A stretch of DNA of 64,000 nucleotides, taken from the NCBI GenBank assembly GCA_911728455.2, contig OU452227.1, positions 24,119,414 through 24,183,413 of the forward strand. Direction: 5' to 3'. The notes beneath the pieces were generated by a model, which worked only from the letters and a program-made list of their open reading frames with translations, did not search any database and was not told where the DNA came from. This document shows, piece after piece, positions 23,301 to 34,368 of the stretch. Both the position numbers and the translations under genes were made by a program. The number at the start of each line of letters is the position of its first letter. The stretch's first letter is position 1. Source of the stretch: Marthasterias glacialis (taxonomy: Eukaryota; Echinodermata; Asteroidea; Forcipulatida; Asteriidae).

Positions 23301-25274
23301 TTCGCTGTTGAAGTGACCTTACAGTTTTTTAGGGTATCAGTCCAGATACAGTCAGACAGCTCTATGCTTTAATCAACGAGGAGAATTTGATAAATTTCAA
23401 TCTGGAAGCTCACTGAATACAAAGTATTCAACTCGTTTTCTTCTGCATCAGTGACCGTAGTGTCAGACAACTTAGAACAATCTTCTAAGTTAAAAGTCAA
23501 ATGATATGTTTGGTAAATCGCAATATTTTGATTTGTTTGAAATTGGACCACATCTGCTACCAGGTAAATACTTTTATGTGAAATGCTTTCTCCGTCGAGA
23601 AAATAACATTTGAAGACCACCGTAATCACCTTTTTCTTGTTTCGATAGAAGCAATAGAAATATAAACCCATTTATAAAAGTGCATCAACCCTTTGTCGTC
23701 TTGTTTTCACTAAAACGTGACCAGGTCTGTTGATGAAGATTCAGAGTTTGGCTGGATGGCGTGTGACTATTGAATAATAGTGGTTGTACATTAATTTACT
23801 CTTCTAATAAATCGTCGTCGTTAGTATTCTCGGAAATTCGAACTCGTTTTTTCGTTGTTTCTAGTTTTCTTGCACATCATTTTAATGGCTTCAACAGCGT
23901 TACTGAGTGGAACAATCATTTATTAAAAGATGCAATTCTTGGACTCGGGGATTACGAACGATTTTATAGTTTCACCTTTCACAAATACATTCACACTCAA
24001 AAAAGCACAGTGATTTATAATAATCATGTATCGCATGGGGCAATTAAATAAAGTATCATTCCAAATAACAGTAGATTGTACCTGGTGGTATCTTTTCAAA
24101 GTTCCGCCTGATGAACGGTTGTTTCCGACGAGCATTATGTTCGACGAGGTTGGTCGGACAGTGGGTTGCACGTGCTAGTTTGTCAGACACGATGGGTCCG
24201 GACATGTTTTATCGGACACAACAGTTTGTCGGACACAATGGTCCAAATCGGCTGTCGGACATAGTCAATGTCGGACGTATTGGTCCATAACAAACGGTTA
24301 ACTTTTCGCACTCCCCAAGGCAACATAATTTTTTTTCACAAGAAAAATTAAGGAAATTCTTACACTCAACTACCGATCATTGGACACCTTTTTATTTAAA
24401 CAGCGGGAAAATTCGCCCCAAAATTGTTTTTGTCCCCCCCCCCGCCTGGAGGTTAGAATCAACTAGATTGATTTTTTTGTTCTGTGCTTGCAGTTGGATC
24501 ATTAAATTGTTATCTTATTTACAACACTCTTATTTACAAACCGCATTTTTTCAAAACAGCCCTAGTCATTTTAGACAATTTTTGACTAATTTTAGTCAAA
24601 ATGTGGTCTAAAATTACTAATTAACGCTTTTTTGACTAAGTTAGCTTTTAGAGTGAAAAGACAAAACACTTTCCAAACTAACATTGATGTTTGAACCACG
24701 CTTTTGGTTTGATATAATTGAACATCAGATATTCGATTGCCCCCACCCCCTCTAAACCATTTATTTGCCCTCACATGTCCCCAAGACATGTCCGCAAGAA
24801 GGGTAGAAATAGTCAGACCTCCATTTGGTTTAACGAGAAATTGTATTCATTATTTCATTTAGACATGAGGTACATGACAAAGATATTCAGTACCATATTA
24901 TTAAAGGTGTATGTCAGCAACTGTCGAGTGGTAAAAGATTTCTCTAAAGTCATAAACAAATGCTGCTTTTTGAAATGAAACGGTTGGCTAATTTCTCAAG
25001 TGGGGACGAAATAATTTCAAAGCAATTAATGTTAATTTTAACATAGGCCTATTAATGTTACAATTATGACTATATAAGAAAAGCTAGCTTACTTTAAAAT
25101 CAAATTCATTTAATTTAATTGCATTAGGAGAGAATACTTACCATTTCGAGGGTCACACATGTGTCTTGAACTTTTGTCAAGATCTTGTTTACTTTCACCG
25201 ATGCCGAGTATACTCTCAATGCTAAATCCAAGGCTCTTTGAACCATGCTGCTGCATTGTTACCGAATGGAACAT
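10935..25274 (-). CDS. unc-4/UNCX-like paired-class homeobox transcription factor (three exons)
   Basis: A predicted nuclear DNA-binding regulator of 249 residues, joined from exons 25274-25142, 22167-21992 and 11375-10935. Both introns have GT/AG ends and the phases match (phase 1, then phase 0). Residues 17-24 read FSIESILG, an eh1/octapeptide-type motif that in this class recruits Groucho corepressors. The homeodomain spans residues 58-117 with F8, L16, F20, W48, F49, Q50, N51 and R53 all present. The stretches GWQLEELE and [14 protein letters not shown] are hallmarks of UNC-4/UNCX. Residues 213-234 ([14 protein letters not shown] core) match the OAR motif of paired-class proteins. I see no match to the tail that follows the homeodomain in vertebrate UNCX. 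The first ATG in the open stretch is at 25274; an in-frame stop lies upstream at 25407-25409. Intron 2 is 10.6 kb and mostly minisatellite. The family call is firm; exact orthology is not. Confidence 0.85.
11379..15059. other. Homeobox intron 2, part without satellite
   Basis: Intronic sequence with no exon recognised. It contains a (CAA)n run near 12598-12626, one palindromic MITE-like element (13069-13216), and near 14876 a CAGTGGCATAACC segment resembling the end of another short element. Confidence 0.6.
13069..13216. mobile_element. MITE-like palindromic element, AATGGG/CCCATT family, copy 1
   Basis: It starts AATGGGGGACTTTGGAACGC and ends with the near reverse complement, AAAGTCTCCCATT. 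Inside are GCAGACTTACCAGG, GAGCATGCAC and AGTCTGCTG blocks. The same arrangement occurs at 46948-47211 and 55775-55915, so it is a dispersed family with long inverted arms. Confidence 0.75.
17030..17546. repeat. Higher-order duplicated block in the minisatellite, copy 1
   Basis: About 0.5 kb, several units with shared private variants such as TGATTATTAGG, GATAGATAGGTAAACC and GGTTGTTGAAAATG. It recurs 880-883 bp further on at 17910-18428. The offset changes by 3 bp across a G-run, consistent with homopolymer slippage after duplication. Confidence 0.85.
17910..18428. repeat. Higher-order duplicated block in the minisatellite, copy 2
   Basis: The near-identical partner of 17030-17546, with the same order of unit variants and a longer G-run near 18040-18052. 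Confidence 0.85.
21992..22167 (-). CDS. Homeobox gene coding exon 2 (homeodomain residues 1-46)
   Basis: 176 bases: two bases complete codon 45, then 58 codons. The acceptor reads ttatcag|GTAGTC and the donor ACAG|gtacaa. It encodes a basic stretch ([10 protein letters not shown]) and helices 1-2 plus the start of helix 3, ending in EARVQ. The donor is followed after only about 30 bases by the G-rich minisatellite. Confidence 0.9.
22168..25141 (-). other. Homeobox intron 1
   Basis: 2974 bp bounded by gtaagt and cag. It holds an A-rich low-complexity patch (22745-22862) and the GTCGGACA-type repeat at 24175-24287. A 100-codon minus-strand open frame at 23369-23671 has no recognisable motif. 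Confidence 0.65.
24175..24287 (+). repeat. Irregular TTGTCGGACACAATGG repeat cluster
   Basis: Five or more spaced copies of a TTTGTCGGACACAATGG-like motif. The reverse complement of the same motif clusters at 54308-54524, so this is a dispersed family of unknown identity. Confidence 0.65.
25142..25274 (-). CDS. Homeobox gene coding exon 1 (eh1-like motif)
   Basis: Encodes residues 1-44 plus the first base of codon 45. The open stretch extends upstream to a stop at 25407-25409 without another ATG, so ATG 25274 is the likely start; a second ATG six codons on is the alternative. FSIESILG lies at 25226-25203. The donor at 25142/25141 reads AATG|gtaagt, close to consensus. An upstream non-coding exon cannot be excluded. 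Confidence 0.75.
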
Positions 25275-25489
25275 TTTCTTCAGGGAAATTCCAGATCCAC
25301 CTAAAATCTGGTTATCAGTCAGAACAAATCTCTCAGCCCGTGGACTTTCTTTTTTAAAGATGCGCAAGCTCGAATCCCGAGAGACGTTATGATGAACCGT
25401 GTGTCTTTACAACCGAAAACAAGGTTATCTATAGATCTGTTAAAATGTTTTGACTGATGTATGATCTCGTTATATCCAGTAATGAGGGT

Positions 25490-25560
25490 GCGAGAAGTGT
25501 GTCATTGACCAATCAGTGGGGGATTGCGTTAAAGGACCGAGTTACGTTGTCCAATAAAAA
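25490..25560 (-). promoter_or_regulatory. Possible promoter region of the homeobox gene (CCAAT boxes)
   Basis: Two CCAAT elements (GACCAATCAG, GTCCAATAAA on the plus strand) lie 230-290 bp upstream of the proposed start codon. No TATA box is evident for the minus strand. Position is the main argument. Confidence 0.25.
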
Positions 25561-27114
25561 ACGAGTATGTAGATGATGCAAGCGGACACAATTTCCACTG
25601 AGTTGTGTTTAAAACCAGTGTTGGCTGCAGATTTTCGCAGTCTGCACAGTTTTGCAGTTTGTACCTAATGCTATGGCGAGTTTCAACTTCGTATGACGCA
25701 GTCATTACATCAATTACTAATGCAGATATATAGTTTAGGTTATTCTACTTTTTGCAGGCCCATTATCACCCTCGAGGGTGTCTGATAATGGTAGCAATAA
25801 AGGAGTGAAATTGGGGTAAACAAACACCCAAACATTTAACCTAAACTTATCATAAAATGTGGGTTAAGTGGCTGGGGCAGAGGGCTAATTTTGAAGGGGG
25901 CCTCAGGAAGCGACCATCAAGCCCATATCACCTGCGATCCAGTACCGATGTTGCTAGGGATATTCCTATACAACAAGCAACAAGCAACCCCCACGCCATT
26001 TGCTGAACCCGATGGCGATAAGATAACATTGTGACGATTGAATCGGGAAAAGTGATTTTTTTCTTCTTCTTCTTCTGCTAGCGCTGTGCTGAACCCGATG
26101 GCGAGTTTCAACGACGGAGGCTCCGTCGGCTCCGTCGGTGGGAGCGCGATGAGTACCCGGCACGTGCTGTGGGTGACGGGAGCAGGGGAAAAGATAAAAA
26201 TCTCCCGTTCGCGTGGCGACCTCTCGTCGCCTCTTCATATTATACTGGGGTGTCCGCACCGCTATGAGCTCACCCCAAATATTCAACCGGTCTCTTGAAC
26301 CACTTCAAACACGGTCAGAAGGCCCGTGACACTTTCAAATAAGCCCTAGTTTACGGTGACTGTTTACAAATCATGGTCTATATGGGGCAATACCTCAAGT
26401 TGACATGCCCCTTTATGAATATACACGTGCATAAACTGCCCCACTGTTCCCCATCCAGTGCTCGGTCAGGCAAAGGTCTTTATTAATTAAATTAGAAGGG
26501 TGATTATAAATTAAATTGTATGGTAATAGGAATTTCTGTGTCCTCTTACACGAGACTAGGTCACCAGTAGAAACCGACTTCATTATATCGATAAATTTTT
26601 GCATTCACAAAATGCAACCTAGTGTGCCGTACACAAAACTTGTTATGGTGAAAAATCAATTTGAGAATACGACTGTTTGAATATTTTGCTCATAACCTTT
26701 TTGTTTTTTTGCATTACGCGTTGGCACTCAAGTCTAATATCTAAAACTGACATTAAGTCTTCATCATCTTCTCTGCCAGGCCTGTTCTCTGCACATGTAC
26801 TTACATGCCTACGGACCACAATGCAAGGCATCCTTAAGGGGTTCCTTGTTTTCATTACCAGAAAGACAAAATAATAATAATACTACAATTTCACACTTTG
26901 TACTGTTATCCCTCTACAATAATATTTATACCCCCTGTCAAACTGCAAATTTTAAAGTAAAACATAGGAAAATCTAATTGTTCGTGAACGTAAATTAATT
27001 CAAGATCGTTTGTTTTTGAATTGTGACCGCTTGCACATCATGCTTTCTTTTAAAGGACGTTTGGACCATATCCAAATGTTCATTGTGATTAAGAAGGTGT
27101 TGTTGTTATCGAAT
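25561..27114. other. Intergenic stretch, no gene recognised
   Basis: It includes a 14-bp perfect palindrome CACCCTCGAGGGTG near 25770 and a direct repeat of TGCTGAACCCGATGGCGA near 26000 and 26089. Open frames around 25966-26298 on both strands are unsupported. Confidence 0.5.
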
Positions 27115-27245
27115 GTTATCATTGTCTCCCATTCAAATCATTGTAACCAAACCGAGGCTGGAAGGAGAAATAGTCTGGCTCATTTTTGTACTCTGAATAT
27201 GAGCGTTCGTTACTGTTATTGGATACAAGGAACACGACCAAGGTG
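27115..27245 (-). mobile_element. MITE-like element, copy related to 42801-42964
   Basis: Aligned in reverse to the element at 42801-42964: shared blocks include CATTCAAATCATTGTAACC, CCGAGGCTGGAAGG and TTACTGTTATTGGATAC. The outer inverted ends are lost. Confidence 0.65.
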
Positions 27246-28484
27246 TTGATGTTATTGTTGTTTTTATACACACTCCAATCAAGCCACAGCTACGGTCAAA
27301 CATGACAAACAGAACTGGTGGGCAACAAAAAATCTCATCAACAAAATATGAACAACAGGCTAGGAGCACGCACAGCAACATTAATAGGACTTAGCCTAGA
27401 CACGTGCTTGGGCTAATCTGAACTTATACACATGAAGCCGGGTACTTTGTATGGCCTATAAAAGAAATGGTGCACAGTCTCTTTTATAGACTGAGCCCCA
27501 GACAAAAAGATAAGAGAAGATAACATTGGTTCTCATAATCCGCAGCATAAAAACACGAAAAACATTTTGCCTCAATGGCAAACGAATATGCTGAAAATCT
27601 TAGGATATCTTTATCAAGCAGCTTTTTATGTATTTTATTTTCAATATAAATATTTAATTAATAAATTGCAATGCTGCCATTGCAAGGAGAAACTGGAGAC
27701 AGGCATTCGGGAGAGAGTGATCCAAAAATCAATTTGCTCCGGGGTGGGGGAGGTTGGCAATCGTTTTTCGGTTGAAGGGGGCGGGGGGGGCGCAGCTGAT
27801 CAAGAATTTCATTAGCAAAATCTTGGAAATATTCCGGGGGGGTGGGGGCACAACACCCCCTTGATACACCATCGGGCCCATGTCTTGGAATGTTTGTATT
27901 AGCTATTATCAATATGTAAATGTTAGTCTGATGCCTGCATACACATAAAATACATTATATAAGTATATATAAGTATGCAGTTGTATCTTGCTTTTTTAAA
28001 TGTATCTTGAGAATAATTGTAGCCTGATCAGGTCATTGAGACCGGCTTGAATAGATTGAAAAAAAGTTAATTAATTCCTCTTTGTCTTACTATGTGAGTT
28101 CTTTGGAAAAAATGACATTTTTGATAAAAGAAAGCTTACAATTGGGGACTTTCAAAGACATTGGGTAGAAGTAGACTTAATAGATCAACTCAATTAGTCT
28201 TGAAAATTAGCAAATGCCTAGAATTGTGCAAACAGAATTGAAGTTGACCTGATACATGTATGTCTGCTGCCACCAACAGCCTCTAAGTCGCCAGTTGAAT
28301 GCGACCCTAATGTACATGTACAATTCGGTACATGTACATTGTCGTCTTAATCATTGGAGTTCAATGTACTATGCAAAAGTCCCATGATGTAGTCACTAAA
28401 AAATAAAACATGGGAATCCCAATAAAGTAAACTTATACGTATTACATACCATGTAAGCTATTGCACACACGCCACATGCCGCGA
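27246..28484. other. Intergenic stretch, nothing recognised
   Basis: Only low-complexity G/C runs (27779-27860) and a small inverted TGTACATGTACA pair (28312-28341). Confidence 0.5.
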
Positions 28485-28650
28485 ATGTGCCACACTCACA
28501 CTGGGAGTCAATAGGTAAGCGTGTAAACGCCGCATCACCTAATTCGCACTACGCTGTATAACACACAAAGACATTGGCTCCCAAAATGGCGCTACCACAG
28601 TTATTGTGATGATGACGTCAGGTGAATTGGGTAAATACAGCCACTTCACT
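28485..28650 (-). mobile_element. Dispersed element carrying CCAAAATGGC and a TGACGTCA site, copy 1
   Basis: On the minus strand: ACCCAATTCACC, TGACGTCATCATCAC, GCGCCATTTTGGGAGCCAATG, then a body ending GGCACATTCGCGG. The first blocks align with 63868-64000 and the whole with 42490-42775. The boundary at 28485 is approximate. Confidence 0.65.
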
Positions 28651-29376
28651 TGTACTTAGTTTGGTCTATGGTTTGACAGTTTATGGGGATGGAAGATACC
28701 AGTGAGTTCGCAACCCCCCCCCTCCCCCTAACCCCGCCCTTCCCCCACAAACACTACCATCAAAGTGGAAGGTCTAAAACCTCATGGAGTAAAAGTAAAC
28801 CTTGCAATAGAAAACTTAGACTTGGTGCCAAGTCGGTAATTGGCTCCACGCGCAAAAGTCACTGTGCACGCTATTTCTATCTTTCGCAGGGACGTGTGTT
28901 GCCTCGTCCCCATTTTGCGAAGATCGACCATTCCAGTTAGATATGTCGCAACTCGGTCAATTACTCTTGTACTACTATTACCGCAGCGATGGATTTCAAA
29001 TGAATTTCAGTAACAAAACACGACTATCAAATGACTTGTCATCAAGTCTATAGAAAACTGATCTTGGGTTCAATTCACCCCACCACTAAACAGTGCAAGT
29101 GCCAACAAATTTATCGTTGAACTGAAAACTGGACACCAAAATAAGAATCTTCCTGTGCCATCACCAGGGTTGGCCGGTCCCTAGGGTTGGCCCGGTCCCC
29201 AGGCAGGGACTTCACAGCTGATGATATCATTAAAAAAAAATAACTTTCCATTCTAGTCTTCAGCCATTTATTATAGTCACGCAAATATGAAATTTGGCTT
29301 TTATGTAACCCACCCCTTCCCAACTCCATATAATTCAATGTTCTTACTTTCAATTGCATCGCCTTCTCACCACTTA
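28651..29376. other. Intergenic stretch, nothing recognised
   Basis: No exon-like or repeat structure beyond a C-rich patch. Confidence 0.5.
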
Positions 29377-29671
29377 CAATGGCGTAACTAAGGGGTGGGG
29401 CGGCACATGATGTCTATACCCCCCACCCCCCATTTGAAAACTGGACTTTTGAGATTAGAAATTACCAGAGTACAATGTTACATTTTATAAGCTTTTATTT
29501 TCTATTTACATGCAGACAGCGTATTTATTTTTACCGACATGTCAAATTATCTTATAAAAAATAGTAAACGGGCTTGTTTAGGTCAAGTGTACATTTCCAA
29601 TTGGCCAGAAGTGCACCCCAAGAAAAAATGGTGCACCCCCTTGTGCCCCCTAAAACTTAGTTTCGCCGCTG
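29377..29671. mobile_element. MITE-like element with CAATGGCGTAACTAAG ends
   Basis: The left end CAATGGCGTAACTAAG and right end CTTAGTTTCGCCGCTG are imperfect inverted repeats, about 295 bp apart. Internal blocks TGGCCAGAAGTGCACC and CACCCCCTTGTGCCCCC recur at 48278-48389. Similar GTGGCRTAGCCA-like ends occur near 14876, 56174 and 57242, so the family is dispersed. Confidence 0.65.
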
Positions 29672-30172
29672 CCTACAATCACTGTTCATACAGCTTTGTC
29701 TAAATGATTCGTGAACAGTTCACATGTACACTGGGAAGGGCAAGTTCAAGACGGGGTGGGGACCAACAGAGAAGTTTGCAAGGCTACAACACAAGCATGT
29801 CAAACTGCCTTTCCCAAACAAGGTCCCCCCCCCCACCCCAAGTGAAAAAAACATGGCAACGCTGATGTGTACGAAGGGTATTTACTAATAATTTTTAAGC
29901 TAGCCTTATACACCATGTCCTACTCATAACAGTTTTATAAGGCAATGTGCAATTACAATGCACACAATAATACAGTAAGCTGCATATAAAGTGCATTGCC
30001 AGTAATGCAACGGTTTGTGCTTCCCATTGACAAGTCACGCACGACTACGAAACCCCCAATTTAGTGACAAGGTTCTCAGAAAACGCCCTCAGAACACTGT
30101 TTATACCGAAAGTTCTCATCAATGCTCCAAGCTTATGCTTCTTCAACATGAACAACATATTCAGTTACTCAC

Positions 30173-30345
30173 CTTTTTGAAAATTCAGTCACACGGCGCG
30201 GTAATTTCCTGCACAAAACTTTGTAAGAAGTCCATTTAACTTGCACAAAAGATGGCGGAATTCCTGGGTTGTTGCTATGGGCGTGTCTTAGTGACGTAGC
30301 GACAAAAACTTCCTAGGGCTTAGCTCATTGGTTAATAATTTTTCA
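30173..30345 (-). promoter_or_regulatory. Candidate TATA-less promoter and non-coding first exon
   Basis: Read on the minus strand, in order: AACCAATGAG (CCAAT box), CTACGTCACT (CRE-like), CCATAGCAAC (X-box half), CCGCCATCTT (YY1-like, often just after the start site), then about 70 bases ending AAAAAG|GTGAGT, a consensus splice donor at 30173. The arrangement is typical of a ubiquitous promoter. The only ATG in the exon gives a 16-codon frame that stops before the donor, so the exon would be non-coding. No downstream exon was found. Confidence 0.35.
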
Positions 30346-32040
30346 CTTTTTAATTGGAGTCTGCATGAACGACGTATAAACTTTTAAAGGATTGAAAAGG
30401 TTCACGCGGCAGAACCAAGTTAAGGCTTGATGGTGATTGTTTGCTAAATCAGTAATGATATTTTTTATGATTCAGTCTGACACGTTCAACTAGGAAATAA
30501 CATATCATAAAATTAAAATAAACTTTCTATTTTAATTTCTAAATGCACCAGAAATATCTGTTCTTTGGTTCACTCACGGGCCGTTTTGATAAAATGTCAC
30601 ACCTTACATGATCACTTCACAGCCTTTCCTATAAAGTCTGCTAGGATTTTTAAATTAAAGTCAAGTTACTCTGATTATTTCCAGCCTGGTTTCCTGCCTC
30701 TGGGCACACCTCTTCCATGAAACTACGGAATACAAATAATCTGGAGTGTTTAATCCAGTGAAATACAAACCGGTTCAAACACAAGCTCCTTCCATACCTG
30801 ACATCTTATAAATAAATCTTCTTTTTCTGCTTTTTTCCTTCTTTTTTTTTCTTTTTTTTTTCTTTCTTTCCTTTTTTTTTTATTAGGAGGGGGTTCTGTC
30901 CTGAGTTTTGGGTTGTTTCTTTTTTTTCGATCAGTAGTACTATTAGAATTTTCATTTAAATTTGAAATGTTTTAGTTTTTGTGATTGAAGATTTAAATCG
31001 TCGTATTAATGATGTTTTTAATATTGTAGATTCTAAATAAAATTCGGTCACATGACCGCGAATTCGTGATTAATTGTTTACACCATACAGCATATTGAAG
31101 CAAACTTGCGGCAAACGTCATGTTCCTTATACATTATCATAAGGCCCTTGGTTAAAAGAGACAGTGCACCAGACTACTATCTTTTGAACTTGGTTAGAAT
31201 AAAAAAAAATGATTATCAGGCCTGGCATTATAACTTGAATTCTAATTAAAAAGTTAATTTGCATGAAGGCATTGTTTTGGAATAAGAGGTTGAGTAACTA
31301 TAAACTTTACACAAAGGTATCGCAAACTTTAAACAGAAGAATGTCTTATTAATTTGTTTAAAACACTGACACCCCAGGCATAACTATTAGTTCAACTGGT
31401 TGGCCCATTCAGTGGCAACAACTGGTCTCCAGTGGTTTCCAGCTTGTAGACAAAGATAACAAAAACATTACCAGCGATCACATGCTGACAATATTCTTTG
31501 AGAAAGTGCCAAAATCCAAATTGAAAATTATATATATAGACTTTTTAAAAGTCACAAAATGCATAGGCAAGTTTTAAAGAACACCTAGACACAAAATTCC
31601 AATTAAATCACTTCTGAATAAAAAAAAATAAATAAATAGAAATAATCATGCTTGCAATTATTGATAAAGGTGAATTTGTTTTTACCAATCTGGTACAGAC
31701 ATAGATGGAATTGACTGAATTATCTTTTCACGAAATGAACGTTCACTGATGATGTAATTCGATACAATTTGTCAAATAAAATGTCAAATTATGAACTGAC
31801 AAAAGACCTATAACCACTAAAGTAAATTAGTCAAAGAAATGTTAAACTGTTTCGTTCATACGAGTCATCAGACACTTGCACACGTTTTGTTCCTTATCTT
31901 TTACGACTCATGATAAGCTATATGAATTACCCATTGACGACCTTCAGACCCAGGCAACATTTCAAAGCTGTAAACAAATCAATATAGAATGGGGGTACTG
32001 TGTGAAAAGAATGGCAATAGTTGACAGATATGGAATATTA
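30346..32040. other. Intergenic stretch, nothing recognised
   Basis: A/T-rich, with a pyrimidine-rich patch at 30830-30882. No exon or repeat family identified. Confidence 0.5.
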
Positions 32041-32171
32041 GGCCGTATCCGAATCGGAGGCTGCGACTACGGCTGTTGCTAGGGTGTTGCTATGGACATC
32101 CTATACTTCAACTCGAGATGACGCGGCGATCCAGCCGTAGAGTAGCCGTAGCCGCCAATTCGGACACGACC
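32041..32171. mobile_element. MITE-like palindrome, GGCCGTGTCCGAATT family, copy 1
   Basis: The left end GGCCGTATCCGAATCGGAGG and right end AATTCGGACACGACC are inverted arms. The interior repeats GGCTAC/GTAGCC units around GTTGCTAGGGTGTTGCTATGG. Copies follow at 32175-32295, 45443-45563 and 59513-59641. Confidence 0.8.
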
Positions 32172-32174
32172 TAT

Positions 32175-32295
32175 GACCGTGTCCGGTTAAATGTCTTTGG
32201 CAGTGGCTATGGCCGGAATTCCAAGGATGCCTGTTCTTCAACGTTGACGTAGCAGCCAGAGACCTTAGCCATAGCCGCTTTATTCAGACACAGCC
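32175..32295. mobile_element. MITE-like palindrome, GGCCGTGTCCGAATT family, copy 2
   Basis: Adjacent to copy 1 with only three bases between. The left end GACCGTGTCCGG and right end TATTCAGACACAGCC are inverted arms. The body has AGTGGCTATGGCCGG and TTAGCCATAGCCG. Confidence 0.75.
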
Positions 32296-33181
32296 TTATT
32301 TTTCACTTCTGATGACCCTTTCAAAAGATGGCGCCAGTCCGACGCCATTGAAGAGCCAATACGCCCCCATTCGTTTAATATTGATTTTCCCGGCACACGA
32401 TAACGCTTTTCATGCAAAAATAAATCAGGAAAGTTTGAAATAAACCCACACGGTCAAAGAGAAAGGTTTTTGTTGAAGTGGACAGAAACAATTGCTGCTT
32501 AACCGTCGAAAATACAGCCAGTGTAGTGGTCTTCTTACTCAGTTGTATGCAGCTGGGCTAAATTAAACACAGAGAAAACGTGTTTGTAATTTTAATATGG
32601 GACCCTGGGCCGGGGTGGAGCTCTTGCTGTGTATAACCTAATGGGGTTGACGGGAGCTTTGGTATGCGGGATGGATACAGAAACTGCGGGGTTTTTGTAC
32701 GGTCCAACACGGAAGAAATATCTCACCGTCATTAGGTTGGGGTCTTTGTTTCTCTTTTGAAAGAAAACTTCAAATTACTTAAGGTTGTTTACATGGGTTT
32801 CGAAAGCCATGGCATATGACCGTTTTCACATCTTTGAGAATAAGGGACATTTTGTATATCGACAACTGTTTTTTGTTTTTTGTTTTTTTATATATATACA
32901 GAAAATTACAAACAAAAGCAATTTACTTTAGGTAAAAATAATAGTTAAAAGGGGGGTTTGTATGATCACCTAGAGTGAAGTTTTACCCCCCCCCCCTCCA
33001 CTCCCTCTCTTTTTGCATCTTTCTAGAAGTTAGAGGCTTATCAACAGGTTGTCGTTTGGTAAGTATTCGGTACACATTTTAAACAAATTAAAATGAAAAT
33101 AATCAGTCGTCGATCTGATAAAATTAAACTGGATAGTACACGTAGTAAAACCCTCACCCCTTGATTTTAATTGCTCACAGT

Positions 33182-33746
33182 TGCTTCAATCCTTCAAAGA
33201 CAGCCGAGATTAGTTTAGGATCCCTACTGCCTCAATCCTCCAAATCAACCAATATGAGTTTATGTAGGATCCCTACTGCCTCAATCCTCCAAAATCAACC
33301 AATATGAGTTTATGTAGGATCCCTACTGCCTCAATCCTCCAAAATCAACCAATATGAGTTTATGTAGTATCCTACTGTCTCAATCCTCCAAAATCAACCA
33401 ATATGAGTTTATGTAGGATCCCTACTGCCTCAATCCTCCAAAATCAACCAATATGAGTTTATGTAGGATCCCTACTGCCTCAATCCTCCAAAATCAACTG
33501 ATATGAGTTTATGTAGGATCCCTACTGCCTCAATCCTCCAAAATCAACCAATATGAGTTTATGTAGGATCCCTACTGCCTCAATCCTCCAAAATCAACCA
33601 ATATGAGGTTATGTAGGATCATACTGCCTCAATCCTCCAAAATCATCCAATATGAGTTGTGTAGGATTCCAACTGCCTGAATTTAAAAATTTTTAACCTT
33701 TACGGGTTTGGGTGCCTTTACTGTCTCAATCTTCCAAAATCACGAA
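33182..33746. repeat. 50-bp minisatellite
   Basis: About nine clear units of 50 bp containing GGATCCCTACTGCC, TCAATCCTCCAAAATCAACC and AATATGAGTTTATG, with more diverged units at each edge (first about 33182, last about 33698-33746). Single-base deletions distinguish some units. Confidence 0.95.
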
Positions 33747-34368
33747 CTTAAAGTATCCCGGCTTAGTGCATCACAAAAGACCGCAACCCTTACATTCGTC
33801 CAAATTTCCCAATATTATTGTGATGGGCTTTGGCAAAGTTTGAGTATTAATACCGGTATCACTTTTGATTTGGGATTTGATCCTATTAACTCAAACCTTA
33901 AAATTAGCGGCACACTATGGTGAGGGGAATGTCAGTGATTCAAAGAAGAATTAAAGGAATCCCGGGAAGACATCCCTTAATGAAAATCCGAGAGCGAAGA
34001 ATTCAGACCCGTCTTATTTTAGGACGAAGCGATGTTTTCTTGTGACACCCTATACCGTGTGATCGGTGCGATCGACCCCATCATTTTCTTGGGAGAGAGG
34101 ACCAACGTATCAATCTGTCGTGGGAAAACGAGCTTCGCCCTTCAAAAAATGTTAACATGAAACTTGCCAATGACAAAATAAATCAAATTTATATCGTCTT
34201 CGTTAGATATAAAGGGTTTCCAAAAGTATTTAAGACGTGGTTACACATTTAGTTCCTTACAATTTATTTCATTTAATTAATCTATTTTAATCTATCTTTT
34301 TTATTCCAGACAGGTTCAAATTTATTAATATAAATCAACTAAGCTCAAATAGTTCAATTTGTAAAATA
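33747..34368. other. Intergenic stretch, nothing recognised
   Basis: A/T-rich sequence with no exon or repeat identified. Confidence 0.5.

Noticed and set aside
23369-23671. 100-codon minus-strand frame compared with 54586-54864
   Set aside because: A short local DNA similarity (GTCGAGAAARTAAC, TTTGAAGACC) was noticed, but the translations do not align convincingly, so no shared exon is claimed.
25275-25367. Longer N-terminus for the homeobox protein
   Set aside because: The frame is open upstream but has no ATG before the stop at 25407-25409; it would need a TTG start or an unseen upstream exon.
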